Source: an uncultured Pelagibacteraceae bacterium
GTDB taxonomy: Bacteria; Pseudomonadota; Alphaproteobacteria; Pelagibacterales; Pelagibacteraceae
Direction of reading: 5' to 3'
Assembly (NCBI GenBank): GCA_902592675.1
Contig: CACJFJ010000003.1
Coordinates: 5,001-69,000 of the forward strand
DNA length: 64,000 nucleotides
The notes below the pieces were generated by a model. That model saw only the letters and a program-made list of their open reading frames with translations, was not told where the DNA came from and searched no databases. Positions within the stretch are counted from its first letter, which is position 1. Every line of letters starts with the position of its first letter. A program made the position numbers and the translations under genes. Below are positions 8,824 through 17,824 of the stretch, in pieces.

Positions 8824-9787
8824 CATTGACGAAAAAAAAATTAAATTATGGTCTACTATTGGTCCACGTGCATCATTTGGAATGTCAGCATTAGACTTAA
8901 TTAAAATTTTCCCGAAATTAATGATTTTGACCTGTGATGTTTCCACTTCGGCTGGCCTTGATAGATTTAGAAAATTACACACAAATAATTATTTGGATTT
9001 AGGAATTGCTGAACAAAATTTAATTGGTGTTGCTGCAGGTATGGCAAGCGAAGGTTATAATGTTGTAACGACAACATTTGCACCTTTTCAAGTGATAAGA
9101 TGTTGTGAACAAATTAAAGTAAACGCTGGGTATATGAAGCAAAAAATAAGTATGGTAGGAATTGCAAGTGGTTTAGTTTTGGGAAATTTGGGTTTCACTC
9201 ATTGTTGTATTGAAGATATCGGAATTATGAGATCCATCCCGAATATTAACATAATTTCCCCAGCAGACTCACTTGAGACAATTAAGGCTTTTGAGGCTGT
9301 TTTAAAAAGCGAGAGATCTTCTTATATCAGAATCACAGGGGCACAAAATAATCCAATAGTTTATGATCAAGATTATAAATTTGAAATTGGTAAGGCATTA
9401 AAATTAGTGGAGGGAGAAGAGGTGGTGATATTTTCCAATGGGTCATTAGTAAGTGAGGCTATAAATGCAAGTAAAGAATTGAAGAAAGAAAAAATTAATG
9501 TTTCAGTAATAAATATGCACACTGTAAAACCTATTGATAGAGAAACAATCATTAGAGAAGCGAAAAATTCAAAACTTTTTATATCCATCGAAGAACATAA
9601 TATTATAGGAGGTCTTGGCAGTGCTATTGCAGATGTTTTATCTGAATTGGATCATCATCCTAAGTTGATAAAACTAGGTATTTCAGACACTTATTCTAAA
9701 GGTGGGAGTTATGATTTTTTGAAAAAAAAACATGGATTAGATAAAGAAACAATAGTAAATACTGTCAAAAAAAATCTTAATGAATAA
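8813..9787 (+). CDS. Transketolase-like, C-terminal (pyrimidine-binding) subunit
   Basis: The protein has 324 residues and covers the pyrimidine-binding and C-terminal domains of transketolase. It contains the conserved LDLGIAEQNLIGVAAGMA segment, in which the Glu activates thiamine diphosphate, and the RITGAQN and EEHNIIGGLGSAIA blocks of the last domain. It overlaps the N-terminal subunit by 11 bp and the carrier-protein gene by 8 bp, implying co-translation of all three. It is distinct from the core tkt gene in this window. Confidence 0.9.
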   Translation: MPLNIDEKKIKLWSTIGPRASFGMSALDLIKIFPKLMILTCDVSTSAGLDRFRKLHTNNYLDLGIAEQNLIGVAAGMASEGYNVVTTTFAPFQVIRCCEQIKVNAGYMKQKISMVGIASGLVLGNLGFTHCCIEDIGIMRSIPNINIISPADSLETIKAFEAVLKSERSSYIRITGAQNNPIVYDQDYKFEIGKALKLVEGEEVVIFSNGSLVSEAINASKELKKEKINVSVINMHTVKPIDRETIIREAKNSKLFISIEEHNIIGGLGSAIADVLSELDHHPKLIKLGISDTYSKGGSYDFLKKKHGLDKETIVNTVKKNLNE

Positions 9788-10019
9788 TAACAAGGTATAC
9801 ATTCAAACTTTTAAAGAATCTCTTTCCGTGGATGAGTCGGTAATTAATGAAAATTTAAAATATAATGAAATCCCTGAGTGGGACTCAATTGGACATATGA
9901 CTCTTATGTCAGGTTTAGAGGAGGCTTTTAAAATAAGTTTAGAAACAGACGATATAGTTGACTTTAGCTCATTTAAAAAAGGTAAGGAAATTTTAAAAAA
10001 ATATAAAGTAGAATTTTAA
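9780..10019 (+). CDS. Acyl carrier protein
   Basis: This acidic protein of 79 residues has the carrier-protein fold. WDSIGHM at 34-40 holds the phosphopantetheine-accepting Ser36, and helix 3 follows with DIVDFSSFKKG. The usual DSL motif is DSI here, as in many specialised carrier proteins of glycan and natural-product clusters. It overlaps the transketolase C-subunit by 8 bp. It is the likely carrier for acyl groups loaded by the ligase at 2086 or released to the LuxE/LuxC pair. Confidence 0.85.
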   Translation: MNNNKVYIQTFKESLSVDESVINENLKYNEIPEWDSIGHMTLMSGLEEAFKISLETDDIVDFSSFKKGKEILKKYKVEF

Positions 10020-10042
10020 ACTTCTACAAATTTTAAAATTAA

Positions 10043-11110
10043 ATGAATTATAAAAATTATTTAGCAAAAGAAGTTAAAATTCAAAATTTCAAAATATCTA
10101 AAAATAGTAAAACTTTTATTGTAGCTGAAATTTCTGCAAACCATGGTGGAAAAATTAAAAATGTATTTAGATCTATAGATTATTTAAAGAAAATAGGAGT
10201 GAATGCAGTCAAGATACAAAGTTACGAGGCTGATACACTTACTCTAAATTCAAAAAGTAAAAGATTTTTTATTAATGATAAATCAATCTGGAAAGGTAAA
10301 TATCTTTATGACCTTTATAAATCTGCGCAGACCCCTTTCTCTTGGCATAAAAGAATATTTAATTATTCTAAGAAAAAAGGAATTATTTGCTTTTCATCAC
10401 CTTTTGATAAAAATTCGGTCAATATTCTTGAAAAGTTAAAGTGTCCTGCATACAAGATTGCTTCTCCAGAAATTCAAGATTTGGATTTGATTGGTTACAT
10501 TGCAAAAAAAAGAAAACCAATAATTATAAGCACAGGAATAGCAGATATAGATGATATAGAGCTTGCACTTAAAGAATGTAAAAAAAATAAAAATAACAAG
10601 ATAATTTTATTAAATTGTATTTCTAGTTATCCAGCTAGAAGACATGAATTGAATTTGAATTATATAAATCTCTTAAAAAATTACACAGATTTGGTTGGTT
10701 ATTCCGATCATTTTATTGGTGATGAGGCATCTTTAATCTCAGTCGGAATAGGAGCAAAAGTTATAGAAAAACATTTTATACTAAATAAAAATATAAAAAG
10801 TCCAGATAGAATTTTTTCAATGGATAGGAATGAATTTAGATTATTCGTAAAGAAAATTAGAGAAACAGAGTTAGCTCTAGGAACTACAAAGGTAAATAAA
10901 AAAGTCTTGTTAAGAAATAAATTAAAAACTATCACAAGATCACTTTTTTACTTAAAAGATCTTAAAAAAAATGAAAAGATAACAAAAAAAAATATTAAAT
11001 CTTTTAGACCTGGCATTGGCATAAGTCCTAATCAAATTAATTTGATACTAGGAAAAAAACTAAAAAAAAATGTTAAAAAACACTCTCCAGTCCAAAAAAA
11101 ACACGTTTAA
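10043..11110 (+). CDS. Nonulosonic acid synthase, PseI/NeuB family
   Basis: The protein has 355 residues: a TIM barrel (EISANHGG near the N-terminus, VKIQSYEADTLTLN, then LYDLYKSAQTPFSWH) and a C-terminal SAF/antifreeze-like domain (RSLFYLKDLKKNEKIT onward). It condenses phosphoenolpyruvate with a six-carbon amino sugar. The KIQSYEADTLTLN and WKGKYLYDLY details fit pseudaminate synthase (PseI) better than NeuB. It stands beside PseG-like (13642), PseB-like (16835) and CMP-sugar synthetase (17825) genes, which supports a pseudaminate-type product. The exact sugar is not proven. Confidence 0.85.
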   Translation: MNYKNYLAKEVKIQNFKISKNSKTFIVAEISANHGGKIKNVFRSIDYLKKIGVNAVKIQSYEADTLTLNSKSKRFFINDKSIWKGKYLYDLYKSAQTPFSWHKRIFNYSKKKGIICFSSPFDKNSVNILEKLKCPAYKIASPEIQDLDLIGYIAKKRKPIIISTGIADIDDIELALKECKKNKNNKIILLNCISSYPARRHELNLNYINLLKNYTDLVGYSDHFIGDEASLISVGIGAKVIEKHFILNKNIKSPDRIFSMDRNEFRLFVKKIRETELALGTTKVNKKVLLRNKLKTITRSLFYLKDLKKNEKITKKNIKSFRPGIGISPNQINLILGKKLKKNVKKHSPVQKKHV

Positions 11111-11960
11111 ATTTTTTCTTTTAGGATCCAATGGACTATTGGGTTCAAAATTAAAGGAAATTTTGCCGAAGAATCAAACGCTCACATTTGCAAAGAAGAA
11201 TGCAGATTTGCAATTTAATTTAAGTAAAATGAAAAAATTAGAAAAAGTTTTTTCGATCTATAAATTTGATTATGTAATCAATTGTATAGGATTTACAGAT
11301 GTTAATAAATGTGAAAAAAATTCACATGAATGTTTTAAGATCAACTCTCAGCTAGTAAATTTATTAAGTCGCCTATCATTAAGTCATAAATTTAAATTAG
11401 TTCATATCTCTACTGACCATTTATATAAGGGGAGACCAGATAAATTAAATAGAGAAGTTGATAACGTATTAGGAATTAATAAATATGCTAAAAGTAAATT
11501 ATTGGCCGAGGCGTACGCCAGTAAAAACAAAAATAATTTAATAATAAGAACAAATTTTACAGGCTTTAGAAAAAAAATTGAAAGGACCTTTGTTGGACAA
11601 TTATATTTATCAGCCTTGAAACAAAAGAAAATAAGATTGTACACAAATATATTTACTTCAACCCTTGATGTTGTTACCTGTGCAGGATTAATTAAAAAAT
11701 TAATTATGAAGAATGCAAAAGGTATATATAATTGTGGAACAAGCTTTTCAATTAGTAAAAGTGATTTCGCTCTTTTTTTTGCTAAATCGATTGGTAAAGA
11801 ATTAATTTATGATTTATGTTTAGCTGATACTAAAAGTACTAATAGACCTAAATTTTTAGGTTTAGATGTTTCTAAAATTGAAAAAAAATTGAAAATTAAG
11901 ATGATATCTCCTTATAAGGCTATAAAAAATTTAACAAAAAACTTACCAAAAATTAAATGA
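11070..11960 (+). CDS. RmlD-like NAD(P)-dependent sugar reductase
   Basis: The protein has 296 residues and resembles dTDP-4-dehydrorhamnose reductase: GSNGLLGSKL nucleotide-binding motif, NCIGFTDVNKCE (the family's NAAAYTAVDKAE), STDHLYKG, and an IIRTNFTG segment. The start at 11070 overlaps the synthase gene by 41 bp, but the next ATG would remove the glycine-rich loop, so the overlap is probably real. It may reduce a 4-keto sugar. No rmlA, rmlB or rmlC is seen in the window, so rhamnose synthesis itself is not supported. Confidence 0.8.
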   Translation: MLKNTLQSKKNTFKFFLLGSNGLLGSKLKEILPKNQTLTFAKKNADLQFNLSKMKKLEKVFSIYKFDYVINCIGFTDVNKCEKNSHECFKINSQLVNLLSRLSLSHKFKLVHISTDHLYKGRPDKLNREVDNVLGINKYAKSKLLAEAYASKNKNNLIIRTNFTGFRKKIERTFVGQLYLSALKQKKIRLYTNIFTSTLDVVTCAGLIKKLIMKNAKGIYNCGTSFSISKSDFALFFAKSIGKELIYDLCLADTKSTNRPKFLGLDVSKIEKKLKIKMISPYKAIKNLTKNLPKIK

Positions 11961-13645
11961 AAGTAATAGGAATAAACTATTTATCTGAATCTTCTGTTTG
12001 TTTAGTAGAAAATGGAATTGTTAAATATGCAATTAGTGAGGAAAGACTCAATAGAAAAAAAAACTGGTATGGGATACCTTATGCGAGTATTAAAAAATTA
12101 TTAAAAGATACAAAAAACAAAATTAGTGATATTGATTTATTTGCAACTTGTGGATTATCTTCTTTAGTCAATGATGTTCCTGATATAGGTTATTTAAAAA
12201 AAAAAATTTACGAAATTAAAGTCTCAAAACTAAGCAAAAAAATAAAAAAAAAACAAATAAGCTTTTTAAAAAAAAGATCGAAACATGAAGATTATGTAAT
12301 AAATGTAAGAACAAGAAAAATTATTGATGAATTAAAAAAAAAATTTAAAAATTTAAAAGTTTTTGACCATCACACTTCTCATGCAGCATCAGCTGTTTAT
12401 AATTCTAATTTCTCTGAATGTTATTGTTTAACCATTGATGGGTGGGGGGATAATGCTTCTGCAAAAATTTTTTTTTATCAGCGAGGCAAAATTAGAGAAA
12501 TTAATAAAACGTCATCTCTAGATTCTTTGGGTTATTTTTATGGCAGCATAACTAAACTATTGGGTTTTAAGCCACATCAACACGAAGGTAAGATATTGGG
12601 TTTGGCTGCTTATGGTGATCCCAAAAAAGCAATGAAGGATATGTCAAAATTAATTTCATACGACAAGAAAAATAAAAGGTTTAAAGCTAATTACGAAAAA
12701 GGAATTTACCAAGCTTCTTTTAATAATAAAAATTTAAATTTTTTAAAAAGAAAATACTCTGCCCAAGATATAGCAGCTTGTGCTCAATTCTTACTAGAAA
12801 AAGTTGTATTAGAATGTGTTAATGATTTAAGTAAAAATAAATTTAATTTAGCACTTGCAGGTGGAATTTTTGCAAATGTAAAATTAAACCAGAAAATTAA
12901 AGACCAAAAAATTGTTAAAAAAATTTATGTCTTTCCTAATATGGGAGATGGTGGATTAAGTATTGGTTCTGCATTATTAGCTTACTATCAAAAAAACAAA
13001 AAAATACGTGTTTCACTTGAGAACTGTTATCTGGGTCCACAGTATTACAAAGATGATTTATTAAAAGAAATAAAAAAATACCGATTAAAATTTTTAAAAC
13101 CTAAAAACATCGAAAAAGAAATTGCCTTTCTTTTAAACAAAGGTTTAGTTGTGGCTCATTTTAATAATAGAATGGAGTTTGGTCCAAGAGCATTGGGCAA
13201 TAGAAGTATTCTTTGTTCTGCAAAAAACAAGAATATAAATGACATTTTAAATAAAAAATTGGGTAGGACAGAATTTATGCCTTTTGCACCTATAGTTTTA
13301 GAAAAAAGTATGAGAAAATATTTTAAGATCAAGGATAGTTTAAATGATTATAAGTTTATGACTATTACATGTGATTGTAAAAAGATTATGATAAATAATT
13401 CTCCAGCTGCAGTTCATATCGATAATACAGCAAGACCACAAATGATTAACAAAAAAATCAGTTTAAGATTATTTAAAATTTTAAATGAGTATAAAAAAAT
13501 TACAAAAATACCTGTATTGATTAATACTAGTTTTAATATGCACGAGGAGCCGATTGTTTGTAGTCCAAATGATGCTATAAGAGCATTTTTAGCGAGCAAA
13601 ATTGATTATCTGATTTTAGAAAAATATTTAATTCAAAAACCGTGA
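11957..13645 (+). CDS. Carbamoyltransferase, NodU/CmcH family
   Basis: The protein has 562 residues. Its N-terminal half is a TsaD/Kae1-like ASKHA ATPase domain: the MKVIGINYLSESSVCLVENG start, DHHTSHAASA near 137-146 with the metal-binding histidines, and TIDGWGDNA. The C-terminal carbamoyltransferase part includes EFGPRALGNRS and TSFNMHEEPIVCSP. Family members transfer a carbamoyl group from carbamoyl phosphate to a hydroxyl of a sugar or antibiotic, so the surface glycan probably carries an O-carbamoyl group. It overlaps both neighbours by 4 bp. Confidence 0.9.
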   Translation: MKVIGINYLSESSVCLVENGIVKYAISEERLNRKKNWYGIPYASIKKLLKDTKNKISDIDLFATCGLSSLVNDVPDIGYLKKKIYEIKVSKLSKKIKKKQISFLKKRSKHEDYVINVRTRKIIDELKKKFKNLKVFDHHTSHAASAVYNSNFSECYCLTIDGWGDNASAKIFFYQRGKIREINKTSSLDSLGYFYGSITKLLGFKPHQHEGKILGLAAYGDPKKAMKDMSKLISYDKKNKRFKANYEKGIYQASFNNKNLNFLKRKYSAQDIAACAQFLLEKVVLECVNDLSKNKFNLALAGGIFANVKLNQKIKDQKIVKKIYVFPNMGDGGLSIGSALLAYYQKNKKIRVSLENCYLGPQYYKDDLLKEIKKYRLKFLKPKNIEKEIAFLLNKGLVVAHFNNRMEFGPRALGNRSILCSAKNKNINDILNKKLGRTEFMPFAPIVLEKSMRKYFKIKDSLNDYKFMTITCDCKKIMINNSPAAVHIDNTARPQMINKKISLRLFKILNEYKKITKIPVLINTSFNMHEEPIVCSPNDAIRAFLASKIDYLILEKYLIQKP

Positions 13646-14643
13646 AAAAAAAAATTTACTTTATAATAGGACTCTCAAATAAAATTGGATCAGGACACTT
13701 CTTCAGATCGATGTGTCTGGCAAAACATTTAAAAACATCTGGTATAGAAATATTTTTAATTAGTTATGATCCAAGTATTAGATTATTTTTAAACAAAACA
13801 AGTAATCAAAGAATTTTTAAAAAAATATTTATTCTTAAAAATAATTTTGAGGAAAAGTCTTTTTTTAAAAAAAATGAAATAAGCAATTTATATATAGATA
13901 ATCCTAAAATCGGTTTACAAAAACAGTTATTTTTTTCTAAAAATTCAAAAAATATTATTATATATCAAGACGAACCAAAAAAAAGTTTTGCTAATATTAT
14001 TATAAATCATAATTATATACCTGATGTCACAAGAAAATACAGAAAGTTAGTAAGTGTAAATACAAAATTGCTATTAGGTATTCAGTATTTTCCAATTGAT
14101 TTTAAAAAAATATTTATTAAAAAATCTAAAGAAAAACAAATAAAATCAATTACAATTTTTTTTGGTTCCCAATCCAATTTAAGAAATATTCAAAATTCGC
14201 TTATTTATATAAATTCTAAAAATTTAAACCTAAAAATAGATTGTTTTTTAGGAATATATAATAAGCATTTTTCTCAATTAGAGAAAAAATTTAAAAATGT
14301 GAAATTTTACAAAAATACGACTCAAAAATTTTTTTTAAAAAAACTCTCAAAATCTGACCTATTCATCGGTTCTGGTGGAACAACTTTGATTGAAAGCCTT
14401 TATTTAGGTGTACCTTCATTAGTATCTTGTACTGCTAAAAATCAAATTAGTAATTGTGAAAATTTTAGTAAAAAAAGAATAATAGTTTTCATCAAAAACC
14501 GTAATTTTTATTCCCAATTAGATGAACTCTTTCTTAAAAAGCGGACAAGCCAGTACAATCGCTTAAAGACAAAAACATCAAGGATATCAAAGATAATAGG
14601 TAAAAAGTCGATATCAAAAAAGCTAATTAAACTATTAAAATGA
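13642..14643 (+). CDS. PseG-like UDP-sugar hydrolase / GT-B protein
   Basis: The protein has 333 residues. The N-terminal IGSGHFFRSMCLA corresponds to the IGxGHxxRCxxLA motif of PseG, where the His is catalytic; the C-terminal GSGGTTLIESLYLGVPSLV is the nucleotide-binding half of the GT-B fold. PseG removes UDP from the diacetamido sugar before condensation with phosphoenolpyruvate, which fits the PseI-like gene at 10043. The start is GTG at 13642, sharing GTGA with the upstream stop. It ends 8 bp from an oppositely oriented gene. Confidence 0.8.
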   Translation: MKKKIYFIIGLSNKIGSGHFFRSMCLAKHLKTSGIEIFLISYDPSIRLFLNKTSNQRIFKKIFILKNNFEEKSFFKKNEISNLYIDNPKIGLQKQLFFSKNSKNIIIYQDEPKKSFANIIINHNYIPDVTRKYRKLVSVNTKLLLGIQYFPIDFKKIFIKKSKEKQIKSITIFFGSQSNLRNIQNSLIYINSKNLNLKIDCFLGIYNKHFSQLEKKFKNVKFYKNTTQKFFLKKLSKSDLFIGSGGTTLIESLYLGVPSLVSCTAKNQISNCENFSKKRIIVFIKNRNFYSQLDELFLKKRTSQYNRLKTKTSRISKIIGKKSISKKLIKLLK

Positions 14644-14651
14644 TTTTAAGT

Positions 14652-15830
14652 TTAACTTAAAGTCTCAAGAAGACCAGTGTATTCTTTAAAGTAATCTTCA
14701 AAATATCTTTGATTTTGTTTTGAGACTTTTGAATATTTGTTTTTTTTTATTTTCATTTTGGCAGTTTTTAATATTAATAATGATAATTTTTGATAATCGT
14801 TTACATCAAAATACATACCCAAAGGTGGATTTTGTTCTTTATGAATCTTTAAATTTGATAAAATGATCGTTTTTCCTAAAGATTTAGCCTGTTCGACAGT
14901 GCTACTTCTACCCTCAAATTTTGATGGATTAATTACTGCCTTTGAATGAAACATAAGTGATAAAACATCTTTATGTGGAATAGTGCCGATATAAACATAG
15001 GATGTATTTAGTTTATTTTTACTAATATACTCCTTTATTTTTTTAAAATGATTTGGATTTCTGTGATCATAAGAATTTCCAGATGATATAACTAAAATTC
15101 TTTCTTTTTTATGTTTTTCTTTCAAAAGTTTAAGAGCCTTTAAAACAATTTCATGATTTTTATGCACCCAATACTGGTTAGGTAAATAGAAATATTCTCC
15201 AGAAAATTTGTACTTTTTTTTTAATTTTTTTAAGCTTAAGATGTTGATTTTTTTGGGAGTTTCAAAAATAAATCTATTTACTATTGAATTTTTCCATGCA
15301 ATTTGAGAAATTTTTTTAATATCTTTCTTGACTGCAAAACTAGAAACTAAAATTTTTGAAGAAAACAATCCACAAAACAAAATATTTAAATTTCTCATAA
15401 ATCTTTTGTGTAAAGAAAAATTTTCTTTTAAATGAATATGCTGTAGGTCTGGTATAAATGACAAAGTTTTGACTATACTTTTTTTTCCAAAAAATAAATT
15501 TGAATTAAATACGTTTATATGTGAGACGAAATTAATTTTTTCTTTTAAAAAAAAGCTTTCATAAGCATCAAATTTTCCAAATAACATGATATTTAATTTA
15601 GAAAAAACTTTGAAAAAAAAACTTCTATTGTTAAAAAGGTTCGTTTTTATTAATTTATAATTCTTAAAAATTTTTCTTTCATCCTTTTGAAAATCTTTTT
15701 TTACAATTAAAATAGTTTCAATCTTATTTTTTGAAAATTTATTAATACATTTAATTAAATTTTTGATTACATAAATTCCCCCAAGCCACTTGGATGGATT
15801 ATAGTCGATAATAAAGGCAACTCTTTTCAT
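14652..15830 (-). CDS. Glycosyltransferase family 4-type (GT-B)
   Basis: The protein has 392 residues. It starts with an MKRVAFIIDYNPSKWLGGIYV Rossmann segment with a glycine-rich loop. The C-terminal half has PNQYWVHKNHEIVLKALKLL and FEGRSSTVEQAKSLG, the E-x7-E type sugar-nucleotide motif of retaining GT4 enzymes. The donor and acceptor sugars are unknown. It shares one base with the epimerase gene upstream of it on the minus strand, forming a two-gene leftward unit. Confidence 0.82.
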   Translation of the reverse strand: MKRVAFIIDYNPSKWLGGIYVIKNLIKCINKFSKNKIETILIVKKDFQKDERKIFKNYKLIKTNLFNNRSFFFKVFSKLNIMLFGKFDAYESFFLKEKINFVSHINVFNSNLFFGKKSIVKTLSFIPDLQHIHLKENFSLHKRFMRNLNILFCGLFSSKILVSSFAVKKDIKKISQIAWKNSIVNRFIFETPKKINILSLKKLKKKYKFSGEYFYLPNQYWVHKNHEIVLKALKLLKEKHKKERILVISSGNSYDHRNPNHFKKIKEYISKNKLNTSYVYIGTIPHKDVLSLMFHSKAVINPSKFEGRSSTVEQAKSLGKTIILSNLKIHKEQNPPLGMYFDVNDYQKLSLLILKTAKMKIKKNKYSKVSKQNQRYFEDYFKEYTGLLETLS

Positions 15831-16711
15831 TAAAAATTTTTATTATACCATTTTATATAATTTGAGACGCCTTTCCAAAAATTAATCTTTGGTCTCCAAT
15901 TAAATTTTTTTAACCTTCTGATGTCAACAATATTACTTTTAGGATTTTGCTTCAGACCATAACCATTAAATTTTGGATCAAAATTTTTTTTATTCTTTTT
16001 AATAATAAATTTTATTACTTTTTTAATTTCATATCCTTTCCCTGTTCCACAATTGAAAATATTGAAATTTTTAAAACCTTTATTCATTATTTTTAAAACA
16101 AGAAAATTAAGATCTTTAACATGAAGCCAATCTCGTAATTCACTGCCATTACCAAAAAAAATATTTTTCTCTTTTTTAATTTTAGAACAACATTCAAAAA
16201 AAAATTGTTTTTTAAGACCTTCTCCATATATTGAAGAAATTCTAAGAACTAGAATATCTATTTTTTTTTGTTTAGAATAATTTAACATTTTTCTTTCAAT
16301 AAAAAGTTTGTTCTTTCCATAATTAGATATTGGGATTAATTTAGTTTTTTCAGAAAACTTTTTTTTATGATTGCCGTAGACAGATGCCGATGAAGTAAAA
16401 ATTATTTTTGTAGAAGGAGTGTTTTTATAAACATATTCTAACAAACTTAATGTGGGTGAAATTTTTAAATTATTTTTTTTTTGATCTTTTACTGTCCCAT
16501 GTCCAGCACAATGGAAAATATAGTCAAATTTTTTTTTAAACTTTTTTAAATTATTTAAATTTAATTCTCCTGTTATATTTTTAGTATATACCTTGGAAGC
16601 ATTATTCTGGTTTCTTCTCCCTATACCATAAACGTTGATCTTTTTTTTTGCAGCAAATTCAGCAAATTTACTCGCGATAAAGCCGTTAGAGCCAGTAATT
16701 AATATATTCAT
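15830..16711 (-). CDS. NAD-dependent sugar epimerase/dehydratase (extended SDR)
   Basis: The protein has 293 residues. It has GSNGFIASKFAE for NAD binding, FTSSASVYG with the catalytic serine, and SNYGKNKLFIE with the YxxxK pair; RDWLHVKDL near 195 is the usual substrate-loop motif. It could be a GalE-like epimerase or a reductase. Its own neighbour is only a glycosyltransferase, so the substrate cannot be assigned. It heads a leftward unit that diverges from the PseB-like gene across a 123-bp AT-rich gap. Confidence 0.82.
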   Translation of the reverse strand: MNILITGSNGFIASKFAEFAAKKKINVYGIGRRNQNNASKVYTKNITGELNLNNLKKFKKKFDYIFHCAGHGTVKDQKKNNLKISPTLSLLEYVYKNTPSTKIIFTSSASVYGNHKKKFSEKTKLIPISNYGKNKLFIERKMLNYSKQKKIDILVLRISSIYGEGLKKQFFFECCSKIKKEKNIFFGNGSELRDWLHVKDLNFLVLKIMNKGFKNFNIFNCGTGKGYEIKKVIKFIIKKNKKNFDPKFNGYGLKQNPKSNIVDIRRLKKFNWRPKINFWKGVSNYIKWYNKNF

Positions 16712-16834
16712 TATTATTTATACAATTTTAATTTTATATATATATACAAATAAACAACCAATTTTTTTAAATTAAACGGTGTCAAAAAACCAACATGATT
16801 TGATGACAGTTTGACGATTAAAAAAAAGATTAAG
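16712..16834. promoter_or_regulatory. Divergent intergenic region, probable promoters both ways
   Basis: This 123-bp very AT-rich gap separates two divergently transcribed units. For the leftward epimerase a minus-strand TTGGTT, 17-base spacer and TATAAA can be read around 16733-16765. No equally good pair is clear for the rightward PseB-like gene. No hairpin or repeat is obvious. Confidence 0.35.
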
Positions 16835-17821
16835 ATGTTTAATAATAAGACTATATTAATAACTGGTGGCACAGGCACATTTGGACTAAGTCTTTTAGAG
16901 TTTTTAATAAAAAAAAAGATTAGTTTTAAAAAGATAATTATTTTTAGCAGGGATGAATTTAAACAATTTGAAATACAAAATTATCTAAAAAAAAAGTATA
17001 AAAATAATACAATTGATAAGATAAGATTTTTTCTTGGAGATATAAGAGACAAAGATAGACTACAACAAGCTTTCCGTGACGTAGATGTTTTAATACATGC
17101 AGCTGCATTAAAACAGGTTCCGGCCGCAGAATATAATCCTATAGAATTTATTAAAACAAATATTATTGGAGCTCAAAATATCGTTGAAGCCTGTTTAGAG
17201 TCGAAAATAAAAAGAGTCATTAGTTTATCTACTGATAAAGCATGTTCACCTGTTAATCTTTATGGAGCAACAAAATTGTGCTCAGATAAACTTTTTGTTT
17301 CTGCAAATAATATTAAGGGAAATAAAGATATCAAATTCTCTGTTGTTAGATATGGGAATGTTTTTGGAAGCAGGGGTTCCGTCGTAAATGAATTTCAAAA
17401 ACAAAAAGAAAAAAACATTCTTAAAATTACAGATAAACGAATGACAAGATTCAATATTTTCATTGAAGATGCAATAAAAATGGTTTTATGGGCTTATCAA
17501 AAATCAAGGGGTGGAGAAATAATTGTTCCAAAATTGATTTCTTACAGGTTATTAGATTTGGCAAAACTAATAGCACCAAAAGCCAAACATCAATTTATTG
17601 GAATAAGACCGGGTGAAAAAGTTCATGAAAGTTTGATTTCAATTGGAGAGGGAAAAAATGTGGTTGATGCGGGAAAATATTATATAGTTTCTCAAGACGA
17701 GAGCGTTTTAAGATATTATTTAAAAAAATTCAAATCAAAAAGAGTTAACTTTTTAAATGAATACTCATCAAAGGATAATCTTGTAAATTTAAAACAATTA
17801 AAAAAAATTTTAAAAATATAA
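16835..17821 (+). CDS. pseB: UDP-GlcNAc 4,6-dehydratase (inverting), PseB-like
   Basis: The protein has 328 residues from the ATG at 16835, which gives the family start MFNNKTILITGGTGTFG. ALKQVPAAEYNP is diagnostic of PseB, and the catalytic residues correspond to Asp134-Lys135 (LSTDKA) and Tyr143/Lys147. The enzyme converts UDP-GlcNAc to the 4-keto-6-deoxy-L-arabino intermediate that begins pseudaminate synthesis. A TTG at 16811 would add eight lysine-rich residues and is less likely. It is followed by the CMP-sugar synthetase gene 3 bp on. The matching aminotransferase (PseC) and acetyltransferase (PseH) are not adjacent. Confidence 0.88.
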   Translation: MFNNKTILITGGTGTFGLSLLEFLIKKKISFKKIIIFSRDEFKQFEIQNYLKKKYKNNTIDKIRFFLGDIRDKDRLQQAFRDVDVLIHAAALKQVPAAEYNPIEFIKTNIIGAQNIVEACLESKIKRVISLSTDKACSPVNLYGATKLCSDKLFVSANNIKGNKDIKFSVVRYGNVFGSRGSVVNEFQKQKEKNILKITDKRMTRFNIFIEDAIKMVLWAYQKSRGGEIIVPKLISYRLLDLAKLIAPKAKHQFIGIRPGEKVHESLISIGEGKNVVDAGKYYIVSQDESVLRYYLKKFKSKRVNFLNEYSSKDNLVNLKQLKKILKI

Positions 17822-17824
17822 TAA

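Noticed and set aside
16811..16834. TTG start extending the PseB-like protein by eight residues
   Set aside because: The ATG at 16835 gives the family N-terminus MFNNKTILITGG; the extension is only lysine-rich.
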